From NCBI GenBank assembly GCA_015486075.1, contig WFSG01000048.1, positions 1 through 64,000 of the forward strand: a stretch of DNA of 64,000 nt, read 5' to 3'. The position numbers were made by a program, and so were the translations under genes. This document shows positions 17,968-26,381 of this stretch, in pieces. The notes beneath the pieces are model-generated. The model ran no database searches, had not been told where the DNA came from, and was given only the letters and a program-made list of their open reading frames with translations. The stretch is from Deltaproteobacteria bacterium (GTDB taxonomy: Bacteria > Desulfobacterota > Desulfomonilia > UBA1062). Positions within the stretch are counted from its first letter, which is position 1. Each line of letters starts with the position of its first letter.

Positions 17968-17979
17968 TTTATGCATAAA
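17968..17979. promoter_or_regulatory. Palindrome upstream of bioY
   Basis: TTTATGCATAAA is a perfect 12-bp palindrome 25 bp upstream of the bioY start. Its TTAT-ATAA arms resemble the BioR biotin-repressor box (TTATMKATAA), but the central GC differs. It is a candidate operator only. Confidence 0.35.
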
Positions 17980-18091
17980 CAGGTTTAGGATGCCGTGGGA
18001 TTATAGTTCAACGATAAGACCAAGGGCTGGCATAAAATTGTGCTTCTCACCGTATGCATACAAGGACAAGCTGCCGCGGCTCAAATTGTAT

Positions 18092-18120
18092 TTGCACTTT
18101 GAAGGGGTATGCTATATAGT
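18092..18120 (+). promoter_or_regulatory. Candidate promoter for the metallo-hydrolase and kinase genes
   Basis: TTGCAC (18092-18097) and TATAGT (18115-18120) are spaced by 17 bp and lie 57 bp upstream of the metallo-hydrolase ATG. Each hexamer is close to consensus. Confidence 0.45.
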
Positions 18121-18176
18121 ATGTTTTACCTTACTATTAACATCCTTTCTAATATCTTCTTCTGGAGGTGAATGTC

Positions 18177-18800
18177 ATGCCAGTAGAGATAACTTGGCTA
18201 GGTCATGCAAGTATCATGGTAGAAGGCGCAGATGTGCGTGTTTACGTAGATCCCTGGAAACTTAAGGGTGATCTCCCTTCAGCCGATATAATTCTGGTTA
18301 CGCACGACCATTACGACCACTATTCCGAGGGTGACATAAAGCGTATAAAAGCTGAAAGTACCGTTGTTATATGCTCATCCAAAAAGCCTTATGTGGACGA
18401 GGTGATGTTACCGGGTGATAGGATGGTGATAAAGGGAGTCCATGTTGAGGCCGTCCCTGCTTACAATGTGGATAAGGATTTTCACCCAAGGGGCAACAAC
18501 TGGGTGGGTTACGTAGTGGAACTGGAGGGTATGAGGATATACCATGCTGGTGATACGGACAGGATACCAGAGATGAAAGGGCTGGACGTTGACGTAGCGA
18601 TCCTACCCGTGGGTGGCACCTACACGATGGATGCCGATGACGCTATTGCCGCCATTAATGACATAGGGCCCAGGCATGTTGTGCCCATTCACTTTGGTGA
18701 CATAGTTGGAAGCAGGGCAGATGCCGAGAGGTTGCTCAAGGTTAAGACAGCGGACATCCACATCCTTGATCCAGGCGAAAAGGTAAAGATAGATTCATAA
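18177..18800 (+). CDS. MBL-fold metal-dependent hydrolase
   Basis: A 207-residue metallo-beta-lactamase-fold protein of the UPF0173 type. Metal ligands appear in WLGHAS (residue ~9), THDHYDH near residue 43, YHAGDTDR near residue 124 and the late VVPIHFG histidine. The ATG at 18177 follows a strong GGAGGTG (18164-18170) at proper spacing; an in-frame GTG overlaps that ribosome site and is rejected. The sensor kinase starts one base after its stop, so they are coupled. The substrate is unknown in this family. Confidence 0.85.
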   Translation: MPVEITWLGHASIMVEGADVRVYVDPWKLKGDLPSADIILVTHDHYDHYSEGDIKRIKAESTVVICSSKKPYVDEVMLPGDRMVIKGVHVEAVPAYNVDKDFHPRGNNWVGYVVELEGMRIYHAGDTDRIPEMKGLDVDVAILPVGGTYTMDADDAIAAINDIGPRHVVPIHFGDIVGSRADAERLLKVKTADIHILDPGEKVKIDS

Positions 18801-18801
18801 C

Positions 18802-20760
18802 ATGGATGAAAAGATCTCAAAGTTTTCGTCAGTGATGGGCAATGCCCCGTTTGGTGTAGTTGTACTGGATGCCGAGGGCAGGATAGTATATGCAAATCCC
18901 CAGTTCAACTCGGCAATAGATTCCGAGAGTGCACCGATAATAGGCAGGTCCATATACAACCTCATACCGGAGCTGTTGTGGGATTACAGCGTTATAAACA
19001 ATATAAAGAGACTCGTTGACACAGGCAAGCCTTTCTATACCGTGGTGGAGACGCTTAGTTCAAAGGGAATAAAGGGCGCCGACTTTGTAAACATAAACGG
19101 CTACAGGCAGGATGATACATACATACTCATTACAACCATAGAAAGTGGGTCTTTCAAGAAAGAGACGCGATATAAGAAGGTTATACAGGTGGCGCCCGAC
19201 TCTATCATAATTATGAGAAAGGGTGTCATAACCTTTTGTAACCCAGCCTTTGCGAGTATACTTGACTTGCCGTATGGCAGCATAGTGGGCCGCGAGATAT
19301 TTGAGTTCGTCTCTGACAAGGACATAGTGACACTTTCTCTGCTGAAGGAGGACCAAATAAGGGAGTTCAATGCAACAATAGAGGTAATAACATCAAGGGG
19401 CAGAAAGATTCTTGGGGGTAAATTTCACCCTATAGAGGAAAGTCCTGGCATGGCCATGGCCATATTGAGGGATGTAACAGAAAAGGTTGTCTTGGAAAAA
19501 AGGTTGTTAAGGCAGAACCAGGATCTTTCTGTCATAAATCTCATTTCAGAGACCCTGAGCTCCTCTCTTGAAGTAGAGAAAATGCTTCAGAAGACGCTCG
19601 ACAAGGTACTGGAGGTAATGGGCATAGAGGCCGGGTGGATATATTTCTTGAACCAGAGGGAGAAGGTACTTGAATGCGTTTGTTATAGCGGGATATCAGA
19701 GGAGATGGTGAGACTCATAGATAGCCTGAAGTTGGGAGAAGGGCTGGCAGGCAGCGTTGCGTCTACGGGCAGACCTATAATAATAGAGAACGTGTCAGAC
19801 GACCCAAGGCTTACCCGGTTCGTATTAAAGGAAAAGGGTATGCGTTCCTTTGCGTCCATTCCTTTAAAGTCGAGGACAAGGCTTATCGGTGTAATGGACA
19901 TTGCTTCATACGGAAAAAGGGAATTCTCTCAGGATGACAGGCACCTACTTACAAGCATAGGACTTCACATGGGTATGGTAACCGAAAATGCACTTTTGTT
20001 CAGGGAAGTTGCAGATACATCCAAGAGACTTAAGAATGCCATAAAGATAATCAAGGAGAGAAACCAGGAGCTAACGAACTTAATATCAACTGTTTCCCAT
20101 GATCTTAAGAGTCCGCTCATAGCAATAAATGGTTTTATGAAACGTCTCATGAAGTCAGCGAGGCCCAAGCTGGATGAAAAAGAGATCGAGTACATGGAAG
20201 CCATCATGGATAGTGGCAAGCGGATGGAAAAATTTGTGGCAAACCTTCTAACATTCACATCGGTAGGTAGGCACAGGGTCAAGAGAGAGAGGTTTTCACT
20301 ACATGAGGTACTGGAAGGCATAATGAATGATCTTGCTCCCCAGCTCGAGGAGAAAAAGGGCAAGATAGTACTAGATGATGATATGCCAAAAGAAATAGAG
20401 ACAGACAGGGTAAGTCTTATGCAGGTCTTCTCTAACCTCTTGACGAATGCCATAAAGTATTCATCGCCTGGAAGGGATCTTGTTATACACATCAATTATG
20501 ATTTCAAAGATAACATGCATATCTTTGCCGTAAGCGATAATGGTATGGGTATACCATCTAGACATACCGATGCAGTATTTGACCTTTTCTTCAGGACATA
20601 CGAGAATGTTGCCGAGGGTGATGGACTTGGCCTATCCATAGCAAAGAAGGCGGTTAACTCCATGGGTGGTGATATCTGGCTTGAGTCCGTTGAAGGCGAA
20701 GGTTCGACATTTTATTTCTCCATACCATTGGAAGATACAGGTGAAGGGACGTTACAATGA
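18802..20760 (+). CDS. PAS-PAS-GAF sensor histidine kinase
   Basis: A 652-residue predicted cytosolic kinase without membrane segments. Two PAS domains (about residues 10-120 and 125-235) are followed by a GAF domain (about 250-400, with the segment GEGLAGSVASTGRPIIIENV). Next comes a HisKA domain with phosphoacceptor His433 in STVSHDLKSPL. A HATPase_c domain (about 530-645) has N, G1 and G2 boxes, including DGLGLSIAKKA. No partner response regulator is adjacent; the next feature is tRNA-Val. The coupling to the upstream metallo-hydrolase is unusual but gives no function by itself. Confidence 0.88.
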   Translation: MDEKISKFSSVMGNAPFGVVVLDAEGRIVYANPQFNSAIDSESAPIIGRSIYNLIPELLWDYSVINNIKRLVDTGKPFYTVVETLSSKGIKGADFVNINGYRQDDTYILITTIESGSFKKETRYKKVIQVAPDSIIIMRKGVITFCNPAFASILDLPYGSIVGREIFEFVSDKDIVTLSLLKEDQIREFNATIEVITSRGRKILGGKFHPIEESPGMAMAILRDVTEKVVLEKRLLRQNQDLSVINLISETLSSSLEVEKMLQKTLDKVLEVMGIEAGWIYFLNQREKVLECVCYSGISEEMVRLIDSLKLGEGLAGSVASTGRPIIIENVSDDPRLTRFVLKEKGMRSFASIPLKSRTRLIGVMDIASYGKREFSQDDRHLLTSIGLHMGMVTENALLFREVADTSKRLKNAIKIIKERNQELTNLISTVSHDLKSPLIAINGFMKRLMKSARPKLDEKEIEYMEAIMDSGKRMEKFVANLLTFTSVGRHRVKRERFSLHEVLEGIMNDLAPQLEEKKGKIVLDDDMPKEIETDRVSLMQVFSNLLTNAIKYSSPGRDLVIHINYDFKDNMHIFAVSDNGMGIPSRHTDAVFDLFFRTYENVAEGDGLGLSIAKKAVNSMGGDIWLESVEGEGSTFYFSIPLEDTGEGTLQ

Positions 20761-20821
20761 AGGTGACAGTGTGTTTGTCCTTGACACCTGGCCAAGCCAA
20801 AGGTATAGACTCGTCGAATAT

Positions 20822-20896
20822 GGGCCGCTAGCTCAGTGGGAGAGCGCTACCTTCACACGGTAGAAGTCACAGGTTCAAATCCTGTGCGGCCCACCA
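20822..20896 (+). tRNA. tRNA-Val(CAC)
   Basis: A complete 75-nt cloverleaf. The acceptor stem GGGCCGC pairs with GCGGCCC, the D-arm contains GCTCAGTGGGAGAGC, and the anticodon stem CTACC/GGTAG frames the loop TTCACAC with anticodon CAC. The T-arm contains GGTTCAAATCC. The 3' CCA is encoded. It reads GTG valine codons. Confidence 0.95.
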
Positions 20897-20918
20897 AATC
20901 AATCACAGGTGTTAAGTG

Positions 20919-21821
20919 TCAAATTACAGAGAGCACATTCCTGTAATGGTTTTCTTTTACTTCGGCAGGAAGTTCCAGGAATGCGTTAACATAGTCCAAC
21001 ATTTCCTTTTTGTCCTTCATGAGCCTCCCATAGACCTGTATGTAGTTGTTGGCGTGGTCAGAAGCTATTATCGTGCCCTCGGCATCTAGGCGTTCGATGA
21101 GTTCTCCTAGTTCTCTAACAGTGCCTTCCGGTGTCTGTGGTACAAATTCTCCAGACTCTATCTTTGGGATAAGCCTTGATGCAGGGTGTATCCATAATCT
21201 CCTAACCCTTAAGAATTGCGGTCTAACAGCGTTAACAACATCGGCAGATTCCTTGACATGTTCTTCCCACCACAACCTTCCACCCAGTCCGGTGAGGAAG
21301 TAAAAGCTTATCTCTATGCCTGCATCCTTTACCTTGATACCTGCTTCTATATGCTGTACTTTGCTCGCTCCTTTCTTGTGAAAGGCAAGTATCCTATTTG
21401 AACCACTTTCCATTCCAACGTGTATGCGATCCAGGCCAGCATCGTGTATCTCTTTTAACTCGGAGGCAGTCTTTTTCCATAGGCTAGAGGTCCTGCCATA
21501 TGCCGTGACACGTTTTAATGACGGGAACTTTTCCCTCAGGTATCTTATGACTTGCACGAGAAAACCCGTCTCGAGATCCATTGGATTGGCATCTCCTAGG
21601 AAGGCCGTATCATAGGTGTCACCGTGGATTTCTAGAAGGGCATCTATATCTCTCTTAACCTCTTCTAATGATCTTAGCGAATAGGTCTGACCGTAGAGGT
21701 CATATATGCCACAGAATAGGCACCTATTCCAGTTGCACCCGCGAACTACCTTTATGAGGAGGCTCTTTGCCTCGCTTGGGGGCCTTATTATTAACTGTTC
21801 CGGTATAGCAGCCATATACAT
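20919..21821 (-). CDS. Radical SAM protein (B12-independent, Elp3/HemN-like)
   Basis: A 300-residue radical SAM protein. The SAM/Fe-S motif CNWNRCLFC lies near residue 30 in the context VVRGCNWNRCLFCGIYDLYG, followed by AFLGDANPMDL near residue 95 and HVGMESGSNRILAFHKKG near residue 137. This matches a widespread group annotated only as radical SAM protein in deltaproteobacteria. The start is uncertain (MYMAAIP or MAAIP), with no clear ribosome site. It is convergent with the tRNA gene and 36 bp from the next leftward gene. The reaction is unknown. Confidence 0.8.
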   Translation of the reverse strand: MYMAAIPEQLIIRPPSEAKSLLIKVVRGCNWNRCLFCGIYDLYGQTYSLRSLEEVKRDIDALLEIHGDTYDTAFLGDANPMDLETGFLVQVIRYLREKFPSLKRVTAYGRTSSLWKKTASELKEIHDAGLDRIHVGMESGSNRILAFHKKGASKVQHIEAGIKVKDAGIEISFYFLTGLGGRLWWEEHVKESADVVNAVRPQFLRVRRLWIHPASRLIPKIESGEFVPQTPEGTVRELGELIERLDAEGTIIASDHANNYIQVYGRLMKDKKEMLDYVNAFLELPAEVKENHYRNVLSVI

Positions 21822-21857
21822 AGTATAGTTGCTATAGGGGTATTGATCAAGTGTGCA

Positions 21858-22427
21858 TTATATGCCTGCCATTATCCTGGACAGTGTCTTTTGTAGGCAA
21901 ACGGTACCAGTATACCAGAAGTGATCTGCGCTCCTGCATAGGGTAAGTCTTTGTTCCTTTGTTATGTTGCTCAGTCTTACCGGGTCTGAGAACTGGTCAC
22001 TCGTTCCGGCAATTATCCATGCATTTCTTTCCTTGAGCGCTGGGAACTCAAAGATGTCCGACGGCGGTGAGATTAAGATGGCGTTGAACGGTGTTCTCTC
22101 TATGTACCTGGCAATTATCCATGCACCGAATGAATAACCGACTAGAAGCTTGATGTCTCCAGCATACCTGACAACCGTATCCAGGTCAGCCATCTCTCCC
22201 CCACCACCTGTGTACTGGCCCTCGCTCCTTCCCGTGCCCCTGAAGTTGAACCTGATTGCCTGGTAGCCATTCTCGATAGCAATGTTACTTGCCAGTTCCA
22301 CCACATGGTTGTTCATATTCCCACCGTACAGCGGGTGGGGATGCGTGAATACTACGTATGGAGAACCTTCTTTTCCTTCTACTATTGCTTCTAATCTGGG
22401 GTTGGCGTCTATCCATACATGGTTCAT
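21858..22427 (-). CDS. Alpha/beta hydrolase of the dienelactone-hydrolase-like group
   Basis: A compact 189-residue hydrolase. The segment FTHPHPLYGGNMNNHVV near residue 30 and FRGTGRSEG near residue 63 are typical of small CocE/UPF0227-like hydrolases. The nucleophile elbow GYSFGAW carries the catalytic serine near residue 98. An aspartate follows in GTSDQFSDP and a histidine in SADHFWYTG. It has no signal peptide, so it acts in the cytosol. The start has a weak ribosome site. Substrate unknown. Confidence 0.82.
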   Translation of the reverse strand: MNHVWIDANPRLEAIVEGKEGSPYVVFTHPHPLYGGNMNNHVVELASNIAIENGYQAIRFNFRGTGRSEGQYTGGGGEMADLDTVVRYAGDIKLLVGYSFGAWIIARYIERTPFNAILISPPSDIFEFPALKERNAWIIAGTSDQFSDPVRLSNITKEQRLTLCRSADHFWYTGTVCLQKTLSRIMAGI

Positions 22428-22575
22428 AGAGGGTTTATATTAGAGTATTGCGCGATTTTCAATCCTGGTATTCATTTTCTTGACCAGTATTTTCAGGTGC
22501 CTGATAGAAATTAATTCATTTTCTTTGGCTAGGTTTACAATGATTGCCGCAATGTGCTGGATGTATTATTTTTAT

Positions 22576-22604
22576 TTGACAATAATCTCAAAATATCGTT
22601 TTAT
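22576..22604 (+). promoter_or_regulatory. Promoter of the ior-liv-paaK operon
   Basis: A perfect TTGACA (22576-22581) is followed after 17 bp by TTTTAT (22599-22604, 4 of 6 matches). Transcription would start near 22611, a few bases before the leader-peptide ATGs, giving a nearly leaderless leader ORF. Confidence 0.55.
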
Positions 22605-22613
22605 CCTTAGGTT

Positions 22614-22664
22614 ATGATGATGAGAAGCAAGGGGGAATACTGGTGGTGGTTCGCATGTATATAA
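22614..22664 (+). CDS. Aromatic leader peptide of the ior-liv-paaK operon (16 codons)
   Basis: A short frame reading MMMRSKGEYWWWFACI. It carries Tyr (22638-22640), three consecutive Trp codons (22641-22649) and Phe (22650-22652), and stops with TAA at 22662-22664. Any of three tandem ATGs (22614, 22617, 22620) could start it; AGG at 22609-22611 would serve the later ones if it is transcribed. The frame lies between a TTGACA promoter and overlapping antiterminator and terminator hairpins, upstream of an aryl-pyruvate oxidoreductase operon. Such a run of aromatic codons in exactly this place is the hallmark of a ribosome-mediated attenuator sensing charged tRNA-Trp, and possibly tRNA-Tyr and tRNA-Phe. 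Translation is inferred, not shown. Confidence 0.85.
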   Translation: MMMRSKGEYWWWFACI

Positions 22665-22718
22665 GAAGGGTCGACTTCTGTGGAAAATCAAAGGAAGGCG
22701 GCCCTGGCCGCCTTTTTT
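22664..22718 (+). promoter_or_regulatory. Transcription attenuator: pause, antiterminator and terminator hairpins
   Basis: Region 1 AGAAG (22664-22668) can pair with region 2 CUUCU (22675-22679). Region 2, GGUCGACUUCU (22669-22679), can instead pair with region 3, GGAAGGCGGCC (22693-22703), making 10 of 11 pairs with one A-G mismatch and two G-U pairs. Region 3 also pairs with region 4: AAGGCGGCC (22695-22703) with GGCCGCCTT (22706-22714), followed by TTTT within a six-T run (22713-22718), a clear intrinsic terminator. A ribosome stalled at the Trp codons leaves region 2 free, so the antiterminator forms. A ribosome at the stop codon covers regions 1 and 2, so the terminator forms. Confidence 0.85.
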
Positions 22719-22765
22719 GTTATCTTTGTTGTTGGATGGGTCGGGCCTAAAGGGGTATCTGCAAC

Positions 22766-24565
22766 ATGTCTGAGAACATTTTACTTGGTAACGAGGCCAT
22801 TGGCTATGGAATACTTGCTGCAGGAGCAAGTGTGGTTACATCCTATCCTGGAACGCCTGCTTCCGAGATACTTGCAACTGTTATGAGGCTTGTCAGCGAG
22901 AACGATCTTCATGTACACGTGGAATGGTCGATAAATGAGAAAACCGCCTTTGAGATAGCCTTTGCCAATTCAATAGCTGGCAGGAGATCGGCTGTAAGTA
23001 TGAAGCAGGTGGGTCTTAACGTGGCATCTGATGCTGTTATTAGTGCCTCATACATGGGCGTAAAGGGTGGTCTTGTTCTCGTGGTAGCGGATGATCCGGG
23101 GCCGCACTCGTCCCAGACAGAGCAGGACACGAGATTATTTGCCATGTTTGCAAAGCTACCCGTGCTTGATCCATCCAGTCCTCAGGAAGCCATGGACATG
23201 GTTCAGATTGCATTCGAACTCTCGGAAAGATACAAGACCCCCGTAATACTTAGGCCAACTACCCGGGTTTGCCATGCAAGACAGGTTGTAAGACTTCCTG
23301 AAATAATAGATAACTATACACCTCCTAGCTTTGAAAAGGACCCTTTTCGATGGGCAGCAACGCCAGGACCTAGGCTGAGGTTGCATAGGGAGCTCAATGA
23401 AAAGCTAAAGAAAATGGCATCAGATGATCTTGCGAGCCCTAGTTTGATACTGAAAGGAAAGGGAAAACTTGCAGTTATCAGCTCAGGCGTTGCCTATGCC
23501 TACTTAAGGGACGTACTTGGTTTATCAACAAGCAGGGATATAAGTGTATACAAGGCAGGCATGGCCTATCCTCTAAACAGAGACTCTCTTGACCGTATTC
23601 TTGAAAGGTATGAGAGAGTGCTTGTTTTGGAGGAGACTGAACCAGTAATTGAGCTCCAGTTTTCTTCTAGACAAAAGGTCTCTGGCAGGCTTGACAGGGT
23701 TGTTCCAGGTGAGGGAGAACTGACACCTGACGTTGTGAGGCGGATTCTAGGAATCTTTACAGGTCTTGAGGACTATAATATCCCTGAACCGGCTTCCCAG
23801 AAGAGACCCTCTTTGTGTCCAGGATGTGCCCATAGGGCAGCTTTCTTCGGTATAAAATGGGGTGCACCGAAAGGTATATACACCTCTGATATTGGGTGCT
23901 ATACACTCGGACTAAACCTTGGTGCAGTTGATACTTGTCTATGCATGGGCGCATCGATAAGCCAGGCATGCGGATTCTATCATGCATACAAGGGTGAAAA
24001 CAATGCACCACCCATTGTTGCCACCATTGGAGACTCTACTTTCTTTCACGCAGGTGTTCCGCCTACTATAAACGCGGTTGTCACAGGTGCCAGGTTTGTC
24101 CTAGTGGTACTTGATAACGGTACAACAGCCATGACTGGTAACCAGCCTACTCCTGCCATTGGTTCGGTTGCAAATGACTTTGAAGGTAGGCAGGTAAGCA
24201 TTGAGCAGGTACTCAAGGGCTGCGGGGTAAAGACAGTACTCGTGGAGGATCCGTATAATGTTCCTAATTTTATAAAAACTGTAAAAAAAGCTAGGAAGAG
24301 AACTGAACAGGAAGGGGTTGTCGCCATAGTAGCGAGGCATCCGTGCATAAGGGACAAGGATGCACTGGCTGGACAGGACGTATATTCTATACAAATAACG
24401 GACAGGTGCAACAAGTGCAATTACTGCATTGACGAGTTCGAGTGTCCGGCTCTATACATGGGGGAATCCAAGGTGGAAGTAGACATGTCGATATGCATTG
24501 GTTGTGGTGTGTGTATCCATGCATGCCCGAGGCGTGCAATAGTAGCTGAGCCCATCAGAAGATGA
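22766..24565 (+). CDS. iorA: Indolepyruvate:ferredoxin oxidoreductase, alpha subunit
   Basis: Large subunit of the thiamine-diphosphate enzyme that oxidatively decarboxylates aryl-pyruvates (indolepyruvate, phenylpyruvate, 4-hydroxyphenylpyruvate) to aryl-acetyl-CoA with ferredoxin; the reaction is reversible. The 599-residue chain begins with the pyruvate-oxidoreductase domain (TSYPGTPASEI near residue 28). The TPP domain follows, with CPGCAHRAAFFG and the metal motif GDSTFFHAG. Two ferredoxin [4Fe-4S] motifs end the chain: CNKCNYC and CIGCGVC. AAAGGGG lies about 10 bases before the ATG. It heads the operon, directly after the attenuator; its partner iorB lies six genes downstream. Confidence 0.93.
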   Translation: MSENILLGNEAIGYGILAAGASVVTSYPGTPASEILATVMRLVSENDLHVHVEWSINEKTAFEIAFANSIAGRRSAVSMKQVGLNVASDAVISASYMGVKGGLVLVVADDPGPHSSQTEQDTRLFAMFAKLPVLDPSSPQEAMDMVQIAFELSERYKTPVILRPTTRVCHARQVVRLPEIIDNYTPPSFEKDPFRWAATPGPRLRLHRELNEKLKKMASDDLASPSLILKGKGKLAVISSGVAYAYLRDVLGLSTSRDISVYKAGMAYPLNRDSLDRILERYERVLVLEETEPVIELQFSSRQKVSGRLDRVVPGEGELTPDVVRRILGIFTGLEDYNIPEPASQKRPSLCPGCAHRAAFFGIKWGAPKGIYTSDIGCYTLGLNLGAVDTCLCMGASISQACGFYHAYKGENNAPPIVATIGDSTFFHAGVPPTINAVVTGARFVLVVLDNGTTAMTGNQPTPAIGSVANDFEGRQVSIEQVLKGCGVKTVLVEDPYNVPNFIKTVKKARKRTEQEGVVAIVARHPCIRDKDALAGQDVYSIQITDRCNKCNYCIDEFECPALYMGESKVEVDMSICIGCGVCIHACPRRAIVAEPIRR

Positions 24566-25419
24566 GTGGCATTGTCCAGTACATACTAACAGGAATAAGC
24601 ATAGGAACCATATATGGACTTATTGCCATAGGGTTTGACCTCACCTACAATACAACGGGTATTATCAATTTTGCACAGGGTGAGTTTGTGATGCTGGGTG
24701 GAATGTTCTCTGTTGCCCTCTTACGCATACCAGGAATGCCCGCATGGATATGTATTGTGCTTGCCATAGCACTTACCTCCCTTGTAGGCTTGGCCATGGA
24801 AAGGACAGCTATAAGACCTGTAAAGAGTGCCAGCCTGACTACTGCTATCATTATAACCATCGGTGTATCCATAGTAATAAAGGCATCTGTTGGCTGTTTC
24901 ACAAAAGACGAATTCGTGATACCTAGCCTTCCTGGGCCTGTGTCCATGCGCATACTTGGAGCAAGCATAACGTCCCAGGCCATCTGGAACATGTCCATAG
25001 GCATGTTAATCGTCCTCGCACTCTGGGCCTTTCTTAAGTATACATTTGTAGGTATAGCCTTAAGGGCTATGGCAGAAGATAGGACGAATGCGGCAAACCT
25101 AGGCCTGGCAGCAGACAGACTGTCTCAACTCTCTTTTGGCCTGAGTGCTGGCATAGGTGCAATTGCAGGAATTCTCATTACGCCGATAACTCAGATGAGT
25201 TGGCTGAGGGGGACCGACCTTGGATTGAAAGGCTTTTGTGGCGCAGTACTAGGTGGTATGGGAAGCCTACCGGGTGCGATAATAGGGGGAATACTCATAG
25301 GTATTGCCGAGACAACGGGTAATGTAATCCTGACCGGCTACAAAGATGTCATTGCTTTCTCCATAGTGATACTGGTTCTTTACATCAGGCCACAGGGCAT
25401 TATGGGGGGAAGGCTATGA
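24562..25419 (+). CDS. livH: Branched-chain amino acid-type ABC permease LivH
   Basis: Inner-membrane permease of the hydrophobic amino acid transporter family, 285 residues with about eight membrane helices. The N-terminal YNTTGIINFAQGEFVMLGG is the classic LivH signature, and ALRAMAEDRTNAANLGL near residue 168 is the EAA-like loop that docks on the ATPase. It starts within the last codons of iorA (4-bp overlap, ATGA), which ties transport to the oxidoreductase. The operon context points to aromatic amino acids or aromatic acids as cargo. Confidence 0.92.
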   Translation: MSGIVQYILTGISIGTIYGLIAIGFDLTYNTTGIINFAQGEFVMLGGMFSVALLRIPGMPAWICIVLAIALTSLVGLAMERTAIRPVKSASLTTAIIITIGVSIVIKASVGCFTKDEFVIPSLPGPVSMRILGASITSQAIWNMSIGMLIVLALWAFLKYTFVGIALRAMAEDRTNAANLGLAADRLSQLSFGLSAGIGAIAGILITPITQMSWLRGTDLGLKGFCGAVLGGMGSLPGAIIGGILIGIAETTGNVILTGYKDVIAFSIVILVLYIRPQGIMGGRL

Positions 25420-26381
25420 AGAAGATACTACTCTTCATTATTGTCTTTATACCTCCGGTCTTTCTGTTCAAGGGTGAGTATGCCTATTTTCTTTCAATAA
25501 TGGCAATAGCCGGTATATATGCTATCGTGGCCATGAGTCTCAATATACTAGTGGGCTATACAGGCCAGATATCACTTTGCCATGCAGGGTTCTTCGGGCT
25601 TGGTGCATATAGTGCGGCCATCGCCTCGGTAAGCCATGGCATTAACCCATGGTTTTCACTAGCATTTGCCTTTCTTGTGCCAGGCATGTTGGCACTTCTT
25701 GTAGGGATACCCACGGTGAGGCTGAAAGAACATTACCTTGCAATGGCAACGCTCGGTATAGGTATAATAATTTACGGGGTATTACGTGCAAACCCATGGG
25801 ATATAACCGGTGGGCCAGGTGGTATATGCTCCATACCAAGCCTCGTTGTCCTAGGCAAGGCCATTGAAAGCGACGTTGGTCATTACATAGCCGTACTTTT
25901 ATTTCTATCCATAATACTCTTCTTCTCACATTTGCTTGTAAACTCAAGATTTGGCCAGCTTATGGAGGCAATAAATTCAAGTCCCCATGCAGCCATGTCA
26001 GTTGGTATAAACGTGAACATGGTGAGATTAAAGGCCTTTGTCCTTAGCGCATCGATGGCAGGTCTTGCAGGTGGACTATACTCATTTCTATCACCGTTGA
26101 GCTATATAAACCCTGATGACGTTGCATCGGTTATGCTTTCCGTAAAGTTTATAGCAATGGTAGTCATAGGGGGGCTATTTAGTCTGACAGGGGGTATTGT
26201 GGGAGCACTCATCCTTACTTGGTTGCCAGAACTTCTAAGGCAAGTAACCCAGTATACGCCTGGGATCAGTCCGAGCGACCTGGAATCCATAATATATGGC
26301 ATGGCATTTATAGCCATAATGATTATGTATCCTAGGGGTCTTGTTTCTCGTTGGGAGGGACATGGATATTCTCAAGGTTAG
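25416..26381 (+). CDS. livM: Branched-chain amino acid-type ABC permease LivM
   Basis: Second membrane permease of the Liv transporter, 321 residues with about nine hydrophobic segments. The LivM signature SLNILVGYTGQISLCHAGFF is at residues ~42-61 and the cytoplasmic loop GQLMEAINSSPHAAMSVGIN near residue 185. It overlaps livH by 4 bp and livG by 20 bp. Confidence 0.92.
   Translation: MKKILLFIIVFIPPVFLFKGEYAYFLSIMAIAGIYAIVAMSLNILVGYTGQISLCHAGFFGLGAYSAAIASVSHGINPWFSLAFAFLVPGMLALLVGIPTVRLKEHYLAMATLGIGIIIYGVLRANPWDITGGPGGICSIPSLVVLGKAIESDVGHYIAVLLFLSIILFFSHLLVNSRFGQLMEAINSSPHAAMSVGINVNMVRLKAFVLSASMAGLAGGLYSFLSPLSYINPDDVASVMLSVKFIAMVVIGGLFSLTGGIVGALILTWLPELLRQVTQYTPGISPSDLESIIYGMAFIAIMIMYPRGLVSRWEGHGYSQG

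Noticed and set aside
22614-22718. T-box or tryptophan riboswitch as an explanation for the iorA leader
   Set aside because: No T-box sequence or specifier stem was seen, whereas a translated Trp-rich leader with antiterminator pairing explains the region.
22680-22886. Frame crossing the attenuator terminator into iorA
   Set aside because: It reads through the terminator hairpin and overlaps the start of iorA in another frame, so it is a shadow reading.
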